From positions 1-20,627 of IMG/VR virus record IMGVR_UViG_3300043409_000414: a DNA stretch of 20,627 nt. One strand, 5' to 3'. The DNA is from a virus. The notes under the pieces are model-generated. The model saw only the letters and a program-made list of their open reading frames with translations. It was not told where the DNA came from and did not search any database. Below, piece by piece: positions 12,788-20,131 of the stretch (position 1 is its first letter; each line of letters starts with the position of its first letter). Position numbers and translations under genes: made by a program.

Positions 12788-12942
12788 TTTGGCGTAAATT
12801 GGACGATTTACCTTGCGGAACGATAGTCGAAGTCAACGACAAATCAAATATTTGGGTGATAAAAGCCTACATTGACAAGTATCAAACCGTGGAATTTAAT
12901 CCAGATTATACCAAAATTAAAAAGCTAAATAATATTTTGTAA
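12724..12942 (+). CDS. Small protein of unknown function, N-terminus encoded by the iterons
   Basis: The only in-frame ATG is at 12724. The first ~22 residues (KKVNYNSTTTQLQTAKVNY) are the direct product of four iteron copies, so they may be constrained by DNA rather than protein function. The rest (WRKLDDLPCGTIVEVNDKSNIWVIKAYIDKYQTVEF) looks like a compact beta-rich domain with alternating hydrophobic residues, ending in a basic tail. No family recognised. Overlap of a gene start with iterons recalls autoregulated replication proteins that bind their own operator; that is inference. Confidence 0.6.
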   Translation: MEKKVNYNSTTTQLQTAKVNYIWRKLDDLPCGTIVEVNDKSNIWVIKAYIDKYQTVEFNPDYTKIKKLNNIL

Positions 12943-12971
12943 TTTTGAGAATACAAAGAAAATACAAAGAA
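12940..12971 (+). promoter_or_regulatory. Candidate late promoter and tandem repeat before the small terminase gene
   Basis: TAATTTTG (12940-12947) matches the TAnnTTTG box and overlaps the preceding stop codon. No TTG lies at the expected upstream distance. It is followed by two head-to-tail copies of AATACAAAGAA (12950-12960, 12961-12971) that run into the ATG at 12971. The repeats could be leader or activator elements for the packaging operon. Confidence 0.35.
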
Positions 12972-13318
12972 TGAATCCTAACCCAGATCAAAGCGGATTA
13001 ATAAAATATAAGCCTGGTCAATCTGGCAATCCAGCAGGCAAGCCATTAGGTGCAAAAAACCGCTCAACTATTGCGCGTAAATGGTTAGAACTATTAACTA
13101 AAGAATCTAACCCATTAACTGGCGCAACAGAAGAACTATCTCAAGAAGATATAATTACACTTGCGCAGATAAAGAAAGCTAAGGATGAGGCAGATACTGC
13201 AGCATACAAAGCATTGCAAGACTCCGCCTACGGTGCGCCTAAGCAGGAGATTGACACCGCGATTACTGGTAACATTGTCTTAAATGTTACAGACCAAGAT
13301 TTGAAGCTCGGTGAATAA
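12971..13318 (+). CDS. DUF5681-type protein, probable terminase small subunit
   Basis: The 115-residue product begins with the DUF5681 hallmark KPGQSGNPAGKPLGAKNRS (14-32), then helical segments (IARKWLELLTKESNPLTG; EEDIITLAQIKKAKDEADTAAYKALQDSAYG). DUF5681 proteins usually stand just before large terminase genes and are taken as small terminase subunits, which recognise phage DNA for packaging. Here the large terminase starts inside the last codons (8-nt overlap). The short acidic C-terminal tail (TDQDLKLGE) may contact the large subunit (inference). Confidence 0.82.
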   Translation: MNPNPDQSGLIKYKPGQSGNPAGKPLGAKNRSTIARKWLELLTKESNPLTGATEELSQEDIITLAQIKKAKDEADTAAYKALQDSAYGAPKQEIDTAITGNIVLNVTDQDLKLGE

Positions 13319-14570
13319 GACAATCATACAGCAAAGGGCGATAGACCTATTTACTTCAGGGGCAAGTCGCTTTTTATTGTATGGCGGATCAAGGTCTGGA
13401 AAATCGTTTATCATAATTTACTGCATGATTATCATTGCAAGTAAGTTTCCGGATAGCAGACACCTAATCTGCCGTTTCAAGTTTAACCACGTTAAAAACT
13501 CGATTTGGTTAGATACGCTAAAGAAAGTACTAAAGACGTGCTTTGCTGAATTGCCAGTCAAGTGGAATAACTCGGATTTTTTTATTACGTTGCCTAACGG
13601 CTCACAGATTTGGATTGGCGGACTTGATGACAAGGACCGATCAGAGAAAATACTTGGTATGGAGTTCTTGACAATCTTTGTAAATGAAGCGTCACAGATT
13701 AGCTATGAAGCGTTTACGACCTTGCTTACAAGGTTAGCGCAAAAAATAGACGGGGCAAAGAATCTGCTATTTGTGGATGAGAATCCACCGTCTAAAAAGC
13801 ATTGGACCTATCAAATGTTTATCGGCAAGCAGGAGCCGTCGGGCAATACGCCCTTGACCGATCCTAACAAGTATGCGTCAATTAAGATGAACCCGGAGGA
13901 TAACATCGACAATATATCCGAAGAATACTTGGCTTTGCTTGAGTCACTACCAGAGCGCAAGAAGCGACGCTTTCTTAAAGGTATGTTTGGCGATGACAAC
14001 GAGGGCGCTTTGTGGACCGAAGACATGATTGCGCGAGGTCGCGTACAGTCTTGTCCAGCATTAAAGCGGATTGTTGTAGCGATTGACCCGGCAGTGACAA
14101 GCAAGGATACATCCGACGAAACAGGTATAATTGTTTCAGGTGAAGGGCATGACGGACATCTATACGTTTTAGAGGATGCGACCGATACCTACACGCCGAC
14201 TGAGTGGGCGCAAAAAGGCGTAGAGTTGTTCTACAAATGGAAAGCGGACAGAATCATTGGTGAGGTTAACAACGGCGGCGACTTGATAGAAACGATTATA
14301 CGAACTATAGATAAAAGCGTACCTTACAGAGGTGTTCACGCTACACGCGATAAGCTTACACGCGCCGAGCCTGTAAGCGCACTGTATGAGCATAGCGACG
14401 TTCGCGAGAACATGGCGCACCACGTTGGCGAGTTTCCCGAATTAGAACTTGAAATGACATCATGGGAAGCGCAAAAAGGCGAGAAGTCACCGAATAGAAT
14501 CGATGCTTTGGTATGGTCTGCATACGAATTAAATTTGGTAGGCAGGGTAGAATATAATTTTGGATGGTAA
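13311..14570 (+). CDS. terL: Terminase large subunit (ATPase plus nuclease)
   Basis: Starts at GTG 13311, the only start that leaves the ATPase domain whole, overlapping the small subunit by 8 nt. The 419-residue protein has Walker A GGSRSGKS (25-32), a Walker B-like FLTIFVNEAS (119-128, catalytic Glu126) and the coupling region FVDENPP (154-160). The C-terminal RNase H-like nuclease shows VVAIDPAVT (255-263, Asp259), GEVNNGGDLI (317-326, Glu318) and NRIDALVWSAYEL (395-407, Asp398). It pumps DNA into the prohead through the portal and cuts the concatemer. Length is normal and all motifs are present. Confidence 0.95.
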   Translation: MNKTIIQQRAIDLFTSGASRFLLYGGSRSGKSFIIIYCMIIIASKFPDSRHLICRFKFNHVKNSIWLDTLKKVLKTCFAELPVKWNNSDFFITLPNGSQIWIGGLDDKDRSEKILGMEFLTIFVNEASQISYEAFTTLLTRLAQKIDGAKNLLFVDENPPSKKHWTYQMFIGKQEPSGNTPLTDPNKYASIKMNPEDNIDNISEEYLALLESLPERKKRRFLKGMFGDDNEGALWTEDMIARGRVQSCPALKRIVVAIDPAVTSKDTSDETGIIVSGEGHDGHLYVLEDATDTYTPTEWAQKGVELFYKWKADRIIGEVNNGGDLIETIIRTIDKSVPYRGVHATRDKLTRAEPVSALYEHSDVRENMAHHVGEFPELELEMTSWEAQKGEKSPNRIDALVWSAYELNLVGRVEYNFGW

Positions 14571-14578
14571 ATATTTAT

Positions 14579-14586
14579 TACTTTTG
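14579..14586 (+). promoter_or_regulatory. Weak TAnnTTTG match before the portal gene
   Basis: TACTTTTG lies 3 nt before the portal ATG at 14590, with a TTG 16 nt upstream (14560-14562), slightly short of the usual spacing. The same TACTTTTG-A-N-TATG arrangement occurs before the minus-strand gene at 5360. It may be chance in AT-rich DNA. Confidence 0.25.
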
Positions 14587-14589
14587 ATT

Positions 14590-16149
14590 ATGGGAATTCT
14601 CACACGATGGTTCAATCCTAACCTAAACGCTGAAATACAGCGTCAAACGGATATTAAGTTGGCAGAAATGATGCCGGGTCTACAGCAAAAGATCACAGCA
14701 AATTTATATAATCAAAACGTTTTCCAATGGCTAAATGCTGGGCAAATCATTGTCGACTACGAAAACAAATATAATTTCGTTGTTGATGGCTTCCAATCAA
14801 ACGCAGACGTTTATACCTGCATTGACTTAATCAGTAAAAAAGTAAGCGAATGCTCTTATACATTGTTTGAGATTAAGCAAGGCGTAACTAAAAAAGAAAT
14901 TAAAGCATACGAGAATTACCAGCAATCGGATTCAATGTCGGGCAAGTTAAAAGCAATGCAACTCAAAGAGCAGCTTTTTATGGAAGTTGAAAGCAACCCA
15001 ATATTAGACTTATTGGAGCAACCAAACCCAATGCAGAACTATGAAGATTGGATTACGGACTTAGCAGGCTTCTACCTTTGCACTGGCGACGGTTATATGT
15101 TTGGCAACGGCGTAAGTCCTGAAATGATTGACAAAGGAATATGGTCTGAATTGTATTGCCTGCCGTCGCATTATATGAAGATTGTAACAGGCGGATACTT
15201 GAAACCAATATTAGGTTATGAACTTATATCGGTGTTCTCAAGTGATGTTCCGTTCCCAGCAAATCAAGTAAATCACTTTAAGAGTTTCAACCCAGACTTT
15301 ACAATGACTGGCGCTTCGCTTTACGGTCAGTCACCGATTCGCGCAGTATTTAAGAACGTTATTAAAGAAAATCAAGGCGAAGATGAACTATTGAAGCAAA
15401 TACGCAACGGAGGCGTAATGGGCTTTATATCGCCTGACGGATCGGACGCTAAATTAACGAATGATCAATTAGGTTTATTAAAGTCTAAGATACAAGACGC
15501 TAAAGAAGGTACAGGATTAATGGACAGAATATTCCCGTCTACCGGTCCGCTTAAGTGGACACAGATAGGAATGCCTTCAACTGATCTGCAATTAATAGAA
15601 TCGTTAGCTATTGACACAAAAAAGATATTTAGCGCGTTCCACGTACCGATGATTTACTCAGGATCTGAAGAAGCAAGTAATATGTCTAACGTATCAAGCG
15701 CGCCAAAACAGTTTATCTATAATGCGGTATCGCCATTGCTGCGTAAGCTTAAAGCGTCGATCAACGAGTTTGTCTGCAAGCCTTACGCTAAGACATACGG
15801 CAAAAAGTATTACTTCGATTATGATATATCATCATATCCCGAAATGTCTGAAGATATGACTAAGCTTAGCGACTGGCTCGAAGCATCGTGGGAAATCACG
15901 CCAAACGAAAAGCGTGTGGCTAAAGGGTACGACCGTAGCGAAGACCCATTGTTGGATGAGTTCTACGCGCCGTCAAGCATAGTACCATTAAAGGACTTGT
16001 CAGTTGATTCGGCTTATGATTCTGCTTCTTTATTGCAAAACCAAAAGGATTTATTTATGCCGACAGCTAAAGAAAAGAGGGCATCTAAATTAAAAATCAC
16101 AAGAAACGAGGACAACGGTAAAATAGACTTTGTAAATATAGAATACTAA
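14590..16149 (+). CDS. Portal protein (HK97-type)
   Basis: Start set at ATG 14590 (MGILTRWFNPNLNAEIQRQ), 19 nt after the terminase stop; the longer frame from TTG 14560 overlaps terminase codons. The 519-residue product has typical phage portal features: an early NADVYTCIDLISKKVSECSY, NPILDLLEQPNPMQNYEDWI and GDGYMFGNG, a core QSPIRAVFKNVIKENQGEDE, and a late SAFHVPMIYSG plus QFIYNAVSPLLRKLKASINE. A dodecamer of such proteins forms the DNA channel at one capsid vertex. The position right after the large terminase is canonical. Confidence rests on pattern and order rather than a short motif. Confidence 0.88.
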   Translation: MGILTRWFNPNLNAEIQRQTDIKLAEMMPGLQQKITANLYNQNVFQWLNAGQIIVDYENKYNFVVDGFQSNADVYTCIDLISKKVSECSYTLFEIKQGVTKKEIKAYENYQQSDSMSGKLKAMQLKEQLFMEVESNPILDLLEQPNPMQNYEDWITDLAGFYLCTGDGYMFGNGVSPEMIDKGIWSELYCLPSHYMKIVTGGYLKPILGYELISVFSSDVPFPANQVNHFKSFNPDFTMTGASLYGQSPIRAVFKNVIKENQGEDELLKQIRNGGVMGFISPDGSDAKLTNDQLGLLKSKIQDAKEGTGLMDRIFPSTGPLKWTQIGMPSTDLQLIESLAIDTKKIFSAFHVPMIYSGSEEASNMSNVSSAPKQFIYNAVSPLLRKLKASINEFVCKPYAKTYGKKYYFDYDISSYPEMSEDMTKLSDWLEASWEITPNEKRVAKGYDRSEDPLLDEFYAPSSIVPLKDLSVDSAYDSASLLQNQKDLFMPTAKEKRASKLKITRNEDNGKIDFVNIEY

Positions 16150-16153
16150 AAAA

Positions 16154-16642
16154 ATGGAAAGCAACTTAAAAACACAAGATAGCGCTGCTATCAAAGCAGG
16201 CAAAGAATTTATGGAGGGCATTTACTTCAACGTAAATATGCACATTCAGTTATTCGATGAATCTAATGAATTAAAAGATGAGCGCTTTGTTCATAATGCT
16301 GTAACTACTGCAGGCAAAAACGCTATTGCGGACCAGATTTTAGCAGCGCCAACATTAGCCAAAATGGGATGGATGGCAATAGGTACGGGTTCACCTGCAG
16401 CAACTTTGTTAGGTGCTGAGGTTGCGCGTGTAGCGTTTGATTCCAAGTTACGAAGCGGCGCTGTGGTTACAAGTGTAGCAACGTTCCCAGCAGGAACCGG
16501 CACTGGCGCAATCACTGAAGCAGGTACGTTCGACGTTGTTACGGCAAACACCGTTAATATGTGGATGTACACAAGCTTTAGCGTAATTAACAAAAGCGCG
16601 TCAGATAGTATTGTTATTACCTGGACATTGACAATAGGCTAA
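16154..16642 (+). CDS. Putative virion protein (162 aa)
   Basis: The product starts charged (MESNLKTQDSAAIKAGKEF), then GIYFNVNMHIQLFDESNEL, and has a segment MGWMAIGTGSPAATLLGAEVAR (about 68-89) like those seen in small phage structural proteins, where an IGTG turn is followed by a polar beta-rich C-terminus. The second half is Thr/Ala/Val-rich beta sequence ending VITWTLTIG. This is a virion-like composition without an assigned family. It lies 4 nt after the portal stop and overlaps the next gene by 1 nt (TAATG). Confidence 0.65.
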   Translation: MESNLKTQDSAAIKAGKEFMEGIYFNVNMHIQLFDESNELKDERFVHNAVTTAGKNAIADQILAAPTLAKMGWMAIGTGSPAATLLGAEVARVAFDSKLRSGAVVTSVATFPAGTGTGAITEAGTFDVVTANTVNMWMYTSFSVINKSASDSIVITWTLTIG

Positions 16643-16953
16643 TGGCAACAACGGGAACGGCAATCCTTGACTTTGGTGATTTTGCGGCTAGTAATTCGAC
16701 GTATAGTCATCCGTTAACTGAAGCAACTGTAACTATCACAGGGCAAGGCTCTATTACTGCTAATTCTTTTGTTGAAGCGTGGATAAGGGCAGAGCCATCA
16801 GGGAGTGCCGACCACTCAATGGATGAACACTTTGTTGAGAACATTAGAGTAATAGCAGGTAACATAAGTGCGGGCGTAGGTTTTGAGATTAGAGGGGAAT
16901 GTTTATTAGGCGGAACTTATGGCGCATTTACAGTAAATTGGGTTTGGACTTAA
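16642..16953 (+). CDS. Small beta-rich virion-like protein (103 aa)
   Basis: The product (MATTGTAILDFGDFAASNSTY) is rich in Gly, Thr, Ala and Ser with alternating hydrophobic residues, suggesting a beta sandwich. Segments EATVTITGQGSITANSFVEAWI and GGTYGAFTVNWVW look like jelly-roll strands. No Cys-rich, membrane or catalytic motif. Its TAATG overlap with the previous gene shows coupling. Position between portal and protease suggests a head decoration or head-fibre part (inference). Confidence 0.65.
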   Translation: MATTGTAILDFGDFAASNSTYSHPLTEATVTITGQGSITANSFVEAWIRAEPSGSADHSMDEHFVENIRVIAGNISAGVGFEIRGECLLGGTYGAFTVNWVWT

Positions 16954-16965
16954 AATAAAAATATA

Positions 16966-17595
16966 ATGGCAATTAAAATAATTGGAACAACGAGCGGAGT
17001 TGAGGTAGACACCGACGCAAACAAAAACCTTTACGTTACTTCAGGATTACCTGCAGTTCCTGCAGCAGGAGGTTACTATATAGCAACAGGAGGACCGACA
17101 GGTATTGTAGCTGCAGCATTAGCAGCAAATAGTGACTTAGTATCACTAAGGTTTGCAACGGGTTCTACACGAAAAGCATACATTAGTAAGTTTGAGTTAA
17201 TAGTAACGATTGCAACAGTCGGAGCATCGGCAGGGGTTGGTGGCGTTTTAGGGTTAAGAAGATTTACAACTGCTACGCCTTCAGGAGGCACTGCAAGAAT
17301 CGCATCGGAGTTAGATGAAACATCTACGGGAACTGACATGACAGATATTAGAGATTCAGCAACTGCCTTAACAGTTACTTCCGTAGTATTCCCAAATACA
17401 GGTGAGCTGGCTTGGTTTAGACAATCGGTATCAACTGTCGGTAATGCCACTATCTATACATTTGAGCCTTTTGCAGCAGGAGGTTATCCTTTAGTATTAA
17501 ACGCAGGCGATGGCATAGCCTTAAGTACAAGAGTAGCAATGGCAGCGACACAAACATGGGTTTATAGTTGGAGATGCAATTGGGAAGAAGCATAA
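16966..17595 (+). CDS. Virion-like protein, beta-rich (209 aa)
   Basis: The protein starts MAIKIIGTTSGVEVDTDANK and is Ala/Gly/Thr-rich with strand-turn patterns throughout (YISKFELIVTIATVGASAGV; FEPFAAGGYPLVLNAGDGIALS). The C-terminus is aromatic (TWVYSWRCNWEEA). Such sequences are typical of phage structural proteins that bind the capsid surface or form short fibres, but I recognise no specific family. It shares its operon and composition with the genes on both sides, so they may work as one accessory structure. Confidence 0.65.
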   Translation: MAIKIIGTTSGVEVDTDANKNLYVTSGLPAVPAAGGYYIATGGPTGIVAAALAANSDLVSLRFATGSTRKAYISKFELIVTIATVGASAGVGGVLGLRRFTTATPSGGTARIASELDETSTGTDMTDIRDSATALTVTSVVFPNTGELAWFRQSVSTVGNATIYTFEPFAAGGYPLVLNAGDGIALSTRVAMAATQTWVYSWRCNWEEA

Positions 17596-17598
17596 AAA

Positions 17599-18576
17599 AT
17601 GAGTTTACTATTAGCGGTAGGTTCTGGAGGTCAAACATTTAACGTATCTGCATCCGACAGTATAACGGCTAATGACACTAATCTAAAAAATATTAATATT
17701 GCTAAGTCGGATAGCGTTACTGCTTCCGATTTAATTATTAAAAATATTACACTTGCAAAGTCCGATTTAGCAACTTTATCGGACTCAATAAACAAAGTAC
17801 TATCTATTGCTTTGGCTGATAGCGTAACAGTTAGCGACTCAGCAAATAAAACACAAAGCATAAGTTTGCAAGATGTTGCAAACGCTGTTGATGGTTTTAT
17901 AAATACCAATAATTTATCAAAGGCAGATACAGTAAATGTTAGCGACGTACTGCAAAAGAGTTTTAATATTAGCAAGGCTGATGTTTTAGCAATTGAGGAT
18001 GACTTTACAAATCAAATAGCACTATTAAAAGCTGACAACGCCACAACTGCAGATCAGGCGATTATTGGCGCTTCAATTGTTTATGATATATCAGCAAGCG
18101 ATAACGTAACAGTTACCGACAATGCAACAATATCAAGCGGCGAAATATATAACATCGAAGCTTCAGATAGTGTAACGTTAAGTGATTCGGCATCTGTTGA
18201 AAAAGTTAAAAAAGTATCTGGCGGTGGTGGCGGACCTCGCAGAAAAAGTCCGCTTGCCTATCAATTTGGTAATAGCAAAATACATCGGTTATCGTTTAAC
18301 GATTCCGTTATTTGTTCTGATGAATTACAAAGAAGTCTTGCGTTAAAAATATCGAGTAGCTTAAAGCTATACGATAGCGCGGCTGGCGATGCCGATTTAA
18401 TTGCAAATGACTTTGTTAAATTAGACGACGGTTTATTTATTATACCTAAACAAAAAATTGCAGATAAAGTAATTATTTTAGATAAATTTACAGTTAATCA
18501 CATAAAGCCGGATTTAAATTGGGAGGATGAAGATTTAATGGATTTAATAAATGCTTATATAATATCGACGAAATGA
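17599..18576 (+). CDS. 18-residue tandem-repeat protein in the head gene cluster
   Basis: A 325-residue protein. Residues 15-158 hold eight consecutive 18-residue repeats of the form (N/S)(I/L)xxx(S/A)DSVTxSDxxxK, with an Asp-x5-Asp pair in every unit (first Asp at 20, 38, 56, 74, 92, 110, 128, 146), then two units at 22-residue spacing (168, 190). A Gly-rich, basic linker (GGGGGPRRK, 208-216) leads to a C-terminal domain with one more unit (DSVICSD, 235-241) and an acidic end (WEDEDLMDLINAY). An exact 18-residue period suggests a beta-solenoid or fibrous stalk, with the paired Asp possibly binding metal; both are inferences. No family recognised. The stop overlaps the Mu F-like gene by 4 nt. 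Confidence 0.75.
   Translation: MSLLLAVGSGGQTFNVSASDSITANDTNLKNINIAKSDSVTASDLIIKNITLAKSDLATLSDSINKVLSIALADSVTVSDSANKTQSISLQDVANAVDGFINTNNLSKADTVNVSDVLQKSFNISKADVLAIEDDFTNQIALLKADNATTADQAIIGASIVYDISASDNVTVTDNATISSGEIYNIEASDSVTLSDSASVEKVKKVSGGGGGPRRKSPLAYQFGNSKIHRLSFNDSVICSDELQRSLALKISSSLKLYDSAAGDADLIANDFVKLDDGLFIIPKQKIADKVIILDKFTVNHIKPDLNWEDEDLMDLINAYIISTK
17641..18207 (+). repeat. Coding tandem repeats (54-bp period)
   Basis: This is the DNA coding for the 18-residue units and the two 22-residue units. The spelling is diverged between copies: GATAGCGTTAC-type stretches recur but synonymous changes are many, so the repeats are old rather than recently duplicated. Confidence 0.7.
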
Positions 18577-19415
18577 CTAAAAGCCAAATGAGATATCATA
18601 AAGCTTATTTACGGCTTCATCGTGAATACGAAACGTTTGCCTATCCAATCTTTAAGAAAGCGTTGGATAAGCAGATTGACGTTGCGCTCTCTTTAATTGA
18701 CGCTGAAAACTTAGATAACATTGATTTGTATATTAATTATCTTCCTGGCGAGCCTATTAAAAAAGCATTAGAGGAAGTTTATCCGCCGATTGGCTCAAGT
18801 GCTGCAAAGTTTAGCTTTAAGTATATTGAATCTACTGCAGCTAAAATGGAGAAAAAAGATTTGTCTTTGTTCTTTAATAAAGAATGGATTCAAAAGATGG
18901 TAGACTATTTGCTACTAAATGCGGCGGAAAAGATTAAAGGAATAACCGACACGACAATAAAAAGCATTCGCAAAGTAATTGCTGATTCTACGTTATTAAA
19001 TTTATCGCGTGTAGATCAGGCTAAGTACATCGAGCAAACATTAAACAATCCAGCTTTCAATCGTGATCGCTCTTTGCTTATTGCAAGGACCGAATCAACA
19101 ACTGCTGCAAACATAGGCATATCAGCAGGTGCTGAAAGTAGCGACTATTATGTGAATAAGATTTGGATAGCGACTAATGACAAGCGCACGCGGATGGATC
19201 ATCGTATTGCAGAAATGCAAGAGCCTATTCCGCCAGATTCGCCGTTTATTGTTGGTGGCAACGAAATGATGTATCCAGGCGATCCGAGCGCGCCTGCAGA
19301 TCAGGTTTGTAATTGCCGGTGCGTAATGGGAACTGTTATACTAAAGGATGAGGATGGGTTACCTATATTAAAACCGCGCAAGACTGCAGCTGAACGGCAA
19401 ATGTCGTATGCATAA
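18573..19415 (+). CDS. Mu gpF-like head morphogenesis protein
   Basis: The 280-residue protein has a mainly helical N-terminal part and a C-terminal Mu F-like domain (about 165-255): LLIARTESTTAANIG (168-182), KIWIATNDKRTRMDHRIAE (196-214), a PPDSPFIVGGNEMMYPGD loop (220-237) and a CNCRC cluster (246-250). This domain is widespread in minor head proteins encoded near the portal and is needed for head assembly or DNA injection. The ATGA overlap with the repeat protein and closeness to the protease fit. The Cys cluster could bind metal or form disulfides (inference). Confidence 0.88.
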   Translation: MTKSQMRYHKAYLRLHREYETFAYPIFKKALDKQIDVALSLIDAENLDNIDLYINYLPGEPIKKALEEVYPPIGSSAAKFSFKYIESTAAKMEKKDLSLFFNKEWIQKMVDYLLLNAAEKIKGITDTTIKSIRKVIADSTLLNLSRVDQAKYIEQTLNNPAFNRDRSLLIARTESTTAANIGISAGAESSDYYVNKIWIATNDKRTRMDHRIAEMQEPIPPDSPFIVGGNEMMYPGDPSAPADQVCNCRCVMGTVILKDEDGLPILKPRKTAAERQMSYA

Positions 19416-19418
19416 AAA

Positions 19419-19432
19419 AATATTATAATATT
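19419..19432. promoter_or_regulatory. AT palindrome before the prohead protease gene
   Basis: AATATTATAATATT is a perfect 14-bp palindrome in the 42-nt gap between the Mu F-like gene and the protease, followed by a T-rich run. It could be an operator, part of a promoter, or a weak hairpin plus U-tract terminator. It could also be chance in DNA this AT-rich. Confidence 0.25.
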
Positions 19433-19457
19433 ATTATTTTTATTTAATTTTACAACA

Positions 19458-20129
19458 ATGGAAGTTAAAGCGTTTTCAACTCACATCGAAATAAAGGATG
19501 CAGATTCTGTGCAAGGCATAGTGACTGGCTATCTCGCGAATTTTGGCTCTGAGGATTCTGATGGCGATATCATAGATCCTGGCGCGTTTACTAAGTCTAT
19601 TAATGAAAATGGACCGACTGGCAAGGGATTTATTAAATACTTGTTAGATCACAACACTAAGAATAGTGTTGGCGTATTTACAACATTAAAAGAAGATAAC
19701 GTCGGATTATATTACGAAGCAAAGATAGGCAGACATACCGCAGGGCGTGACTACCTTATGATGGTTGAAGATGGCATAATTAACCAGCATTCAATTGGCT
19801 TTAGTCGTATTAAACAAGAAGTTAAGGAAAAGGTTAAATACATAAAAGAGGTGCGCTTATTTGAAGGCTCTGGCTTACAGTTTTGGGCATCAAACGGCAA
19901 TACGCCTATAACAGGCATTAAAGAAATGAATGACATTGTCGATCGTTTAACTATCCTTAACAAAGCTTTGCGCGATGGCGCATATACCGACGATGGCTTT
20001 AAGGCTATCGAAACAGAAATAAACATTATAAATGAATCACTCAAAGCGATTAAAGCCGCAGACAGCACTTTGGAAGTTGATGAGCCGAATATATTAACAG
20101 GATTAATTAACGTATTATCACACAACTAA
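19458..20129 (+). CDS. HK97-family prohead protease
   Basis: The 223-residue product matches the Peptidase S78/HK97 prohead protease: GIVTGYLANFGSEDSDGDII (20-39), DPGAFTKSI (40-48), LLDHN (62-66, catalytic His65) and INQHSIGFS (108-116, catalytic Ser112). The residues after ~155 form a helical tail rich in Lys and Glu. The protease sits inside the prohead, trims the delta domain of the capsid protein and then itself, allowing capsid expansion. The major capsid gene follows 2 nt later. Length is normal. Confidence 0.94.
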   Translation: MEVKAFSTHIEIKDADSVQGIVTGYLANFGSEDSDGDIIDPGAFTKSINENGPTGKGFIKYLLDHNTKNSVGVFTTLKEDNVGLYYEAKIGRHTAGRDYLMMVEDGIINQHSIGFSRIKQEVKEKVKYIKEVRLFEGSGLQFWASNGNTPITGIKEMNDIVDRLTILNKALRDGAYTDDGFKAIETEINIINESLKAIKAADSTLEVDEPNILTGLINVLSHN

Positions 20130-20131
20130 AA

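Noticed and set aside
14560-14589. Longer portal start at TTG 14560
   Set aside because: It overlaps terminase codons and adds a hydrophobic leader (KYLLLLI) not expected of a portal; ATG 14590 is better.
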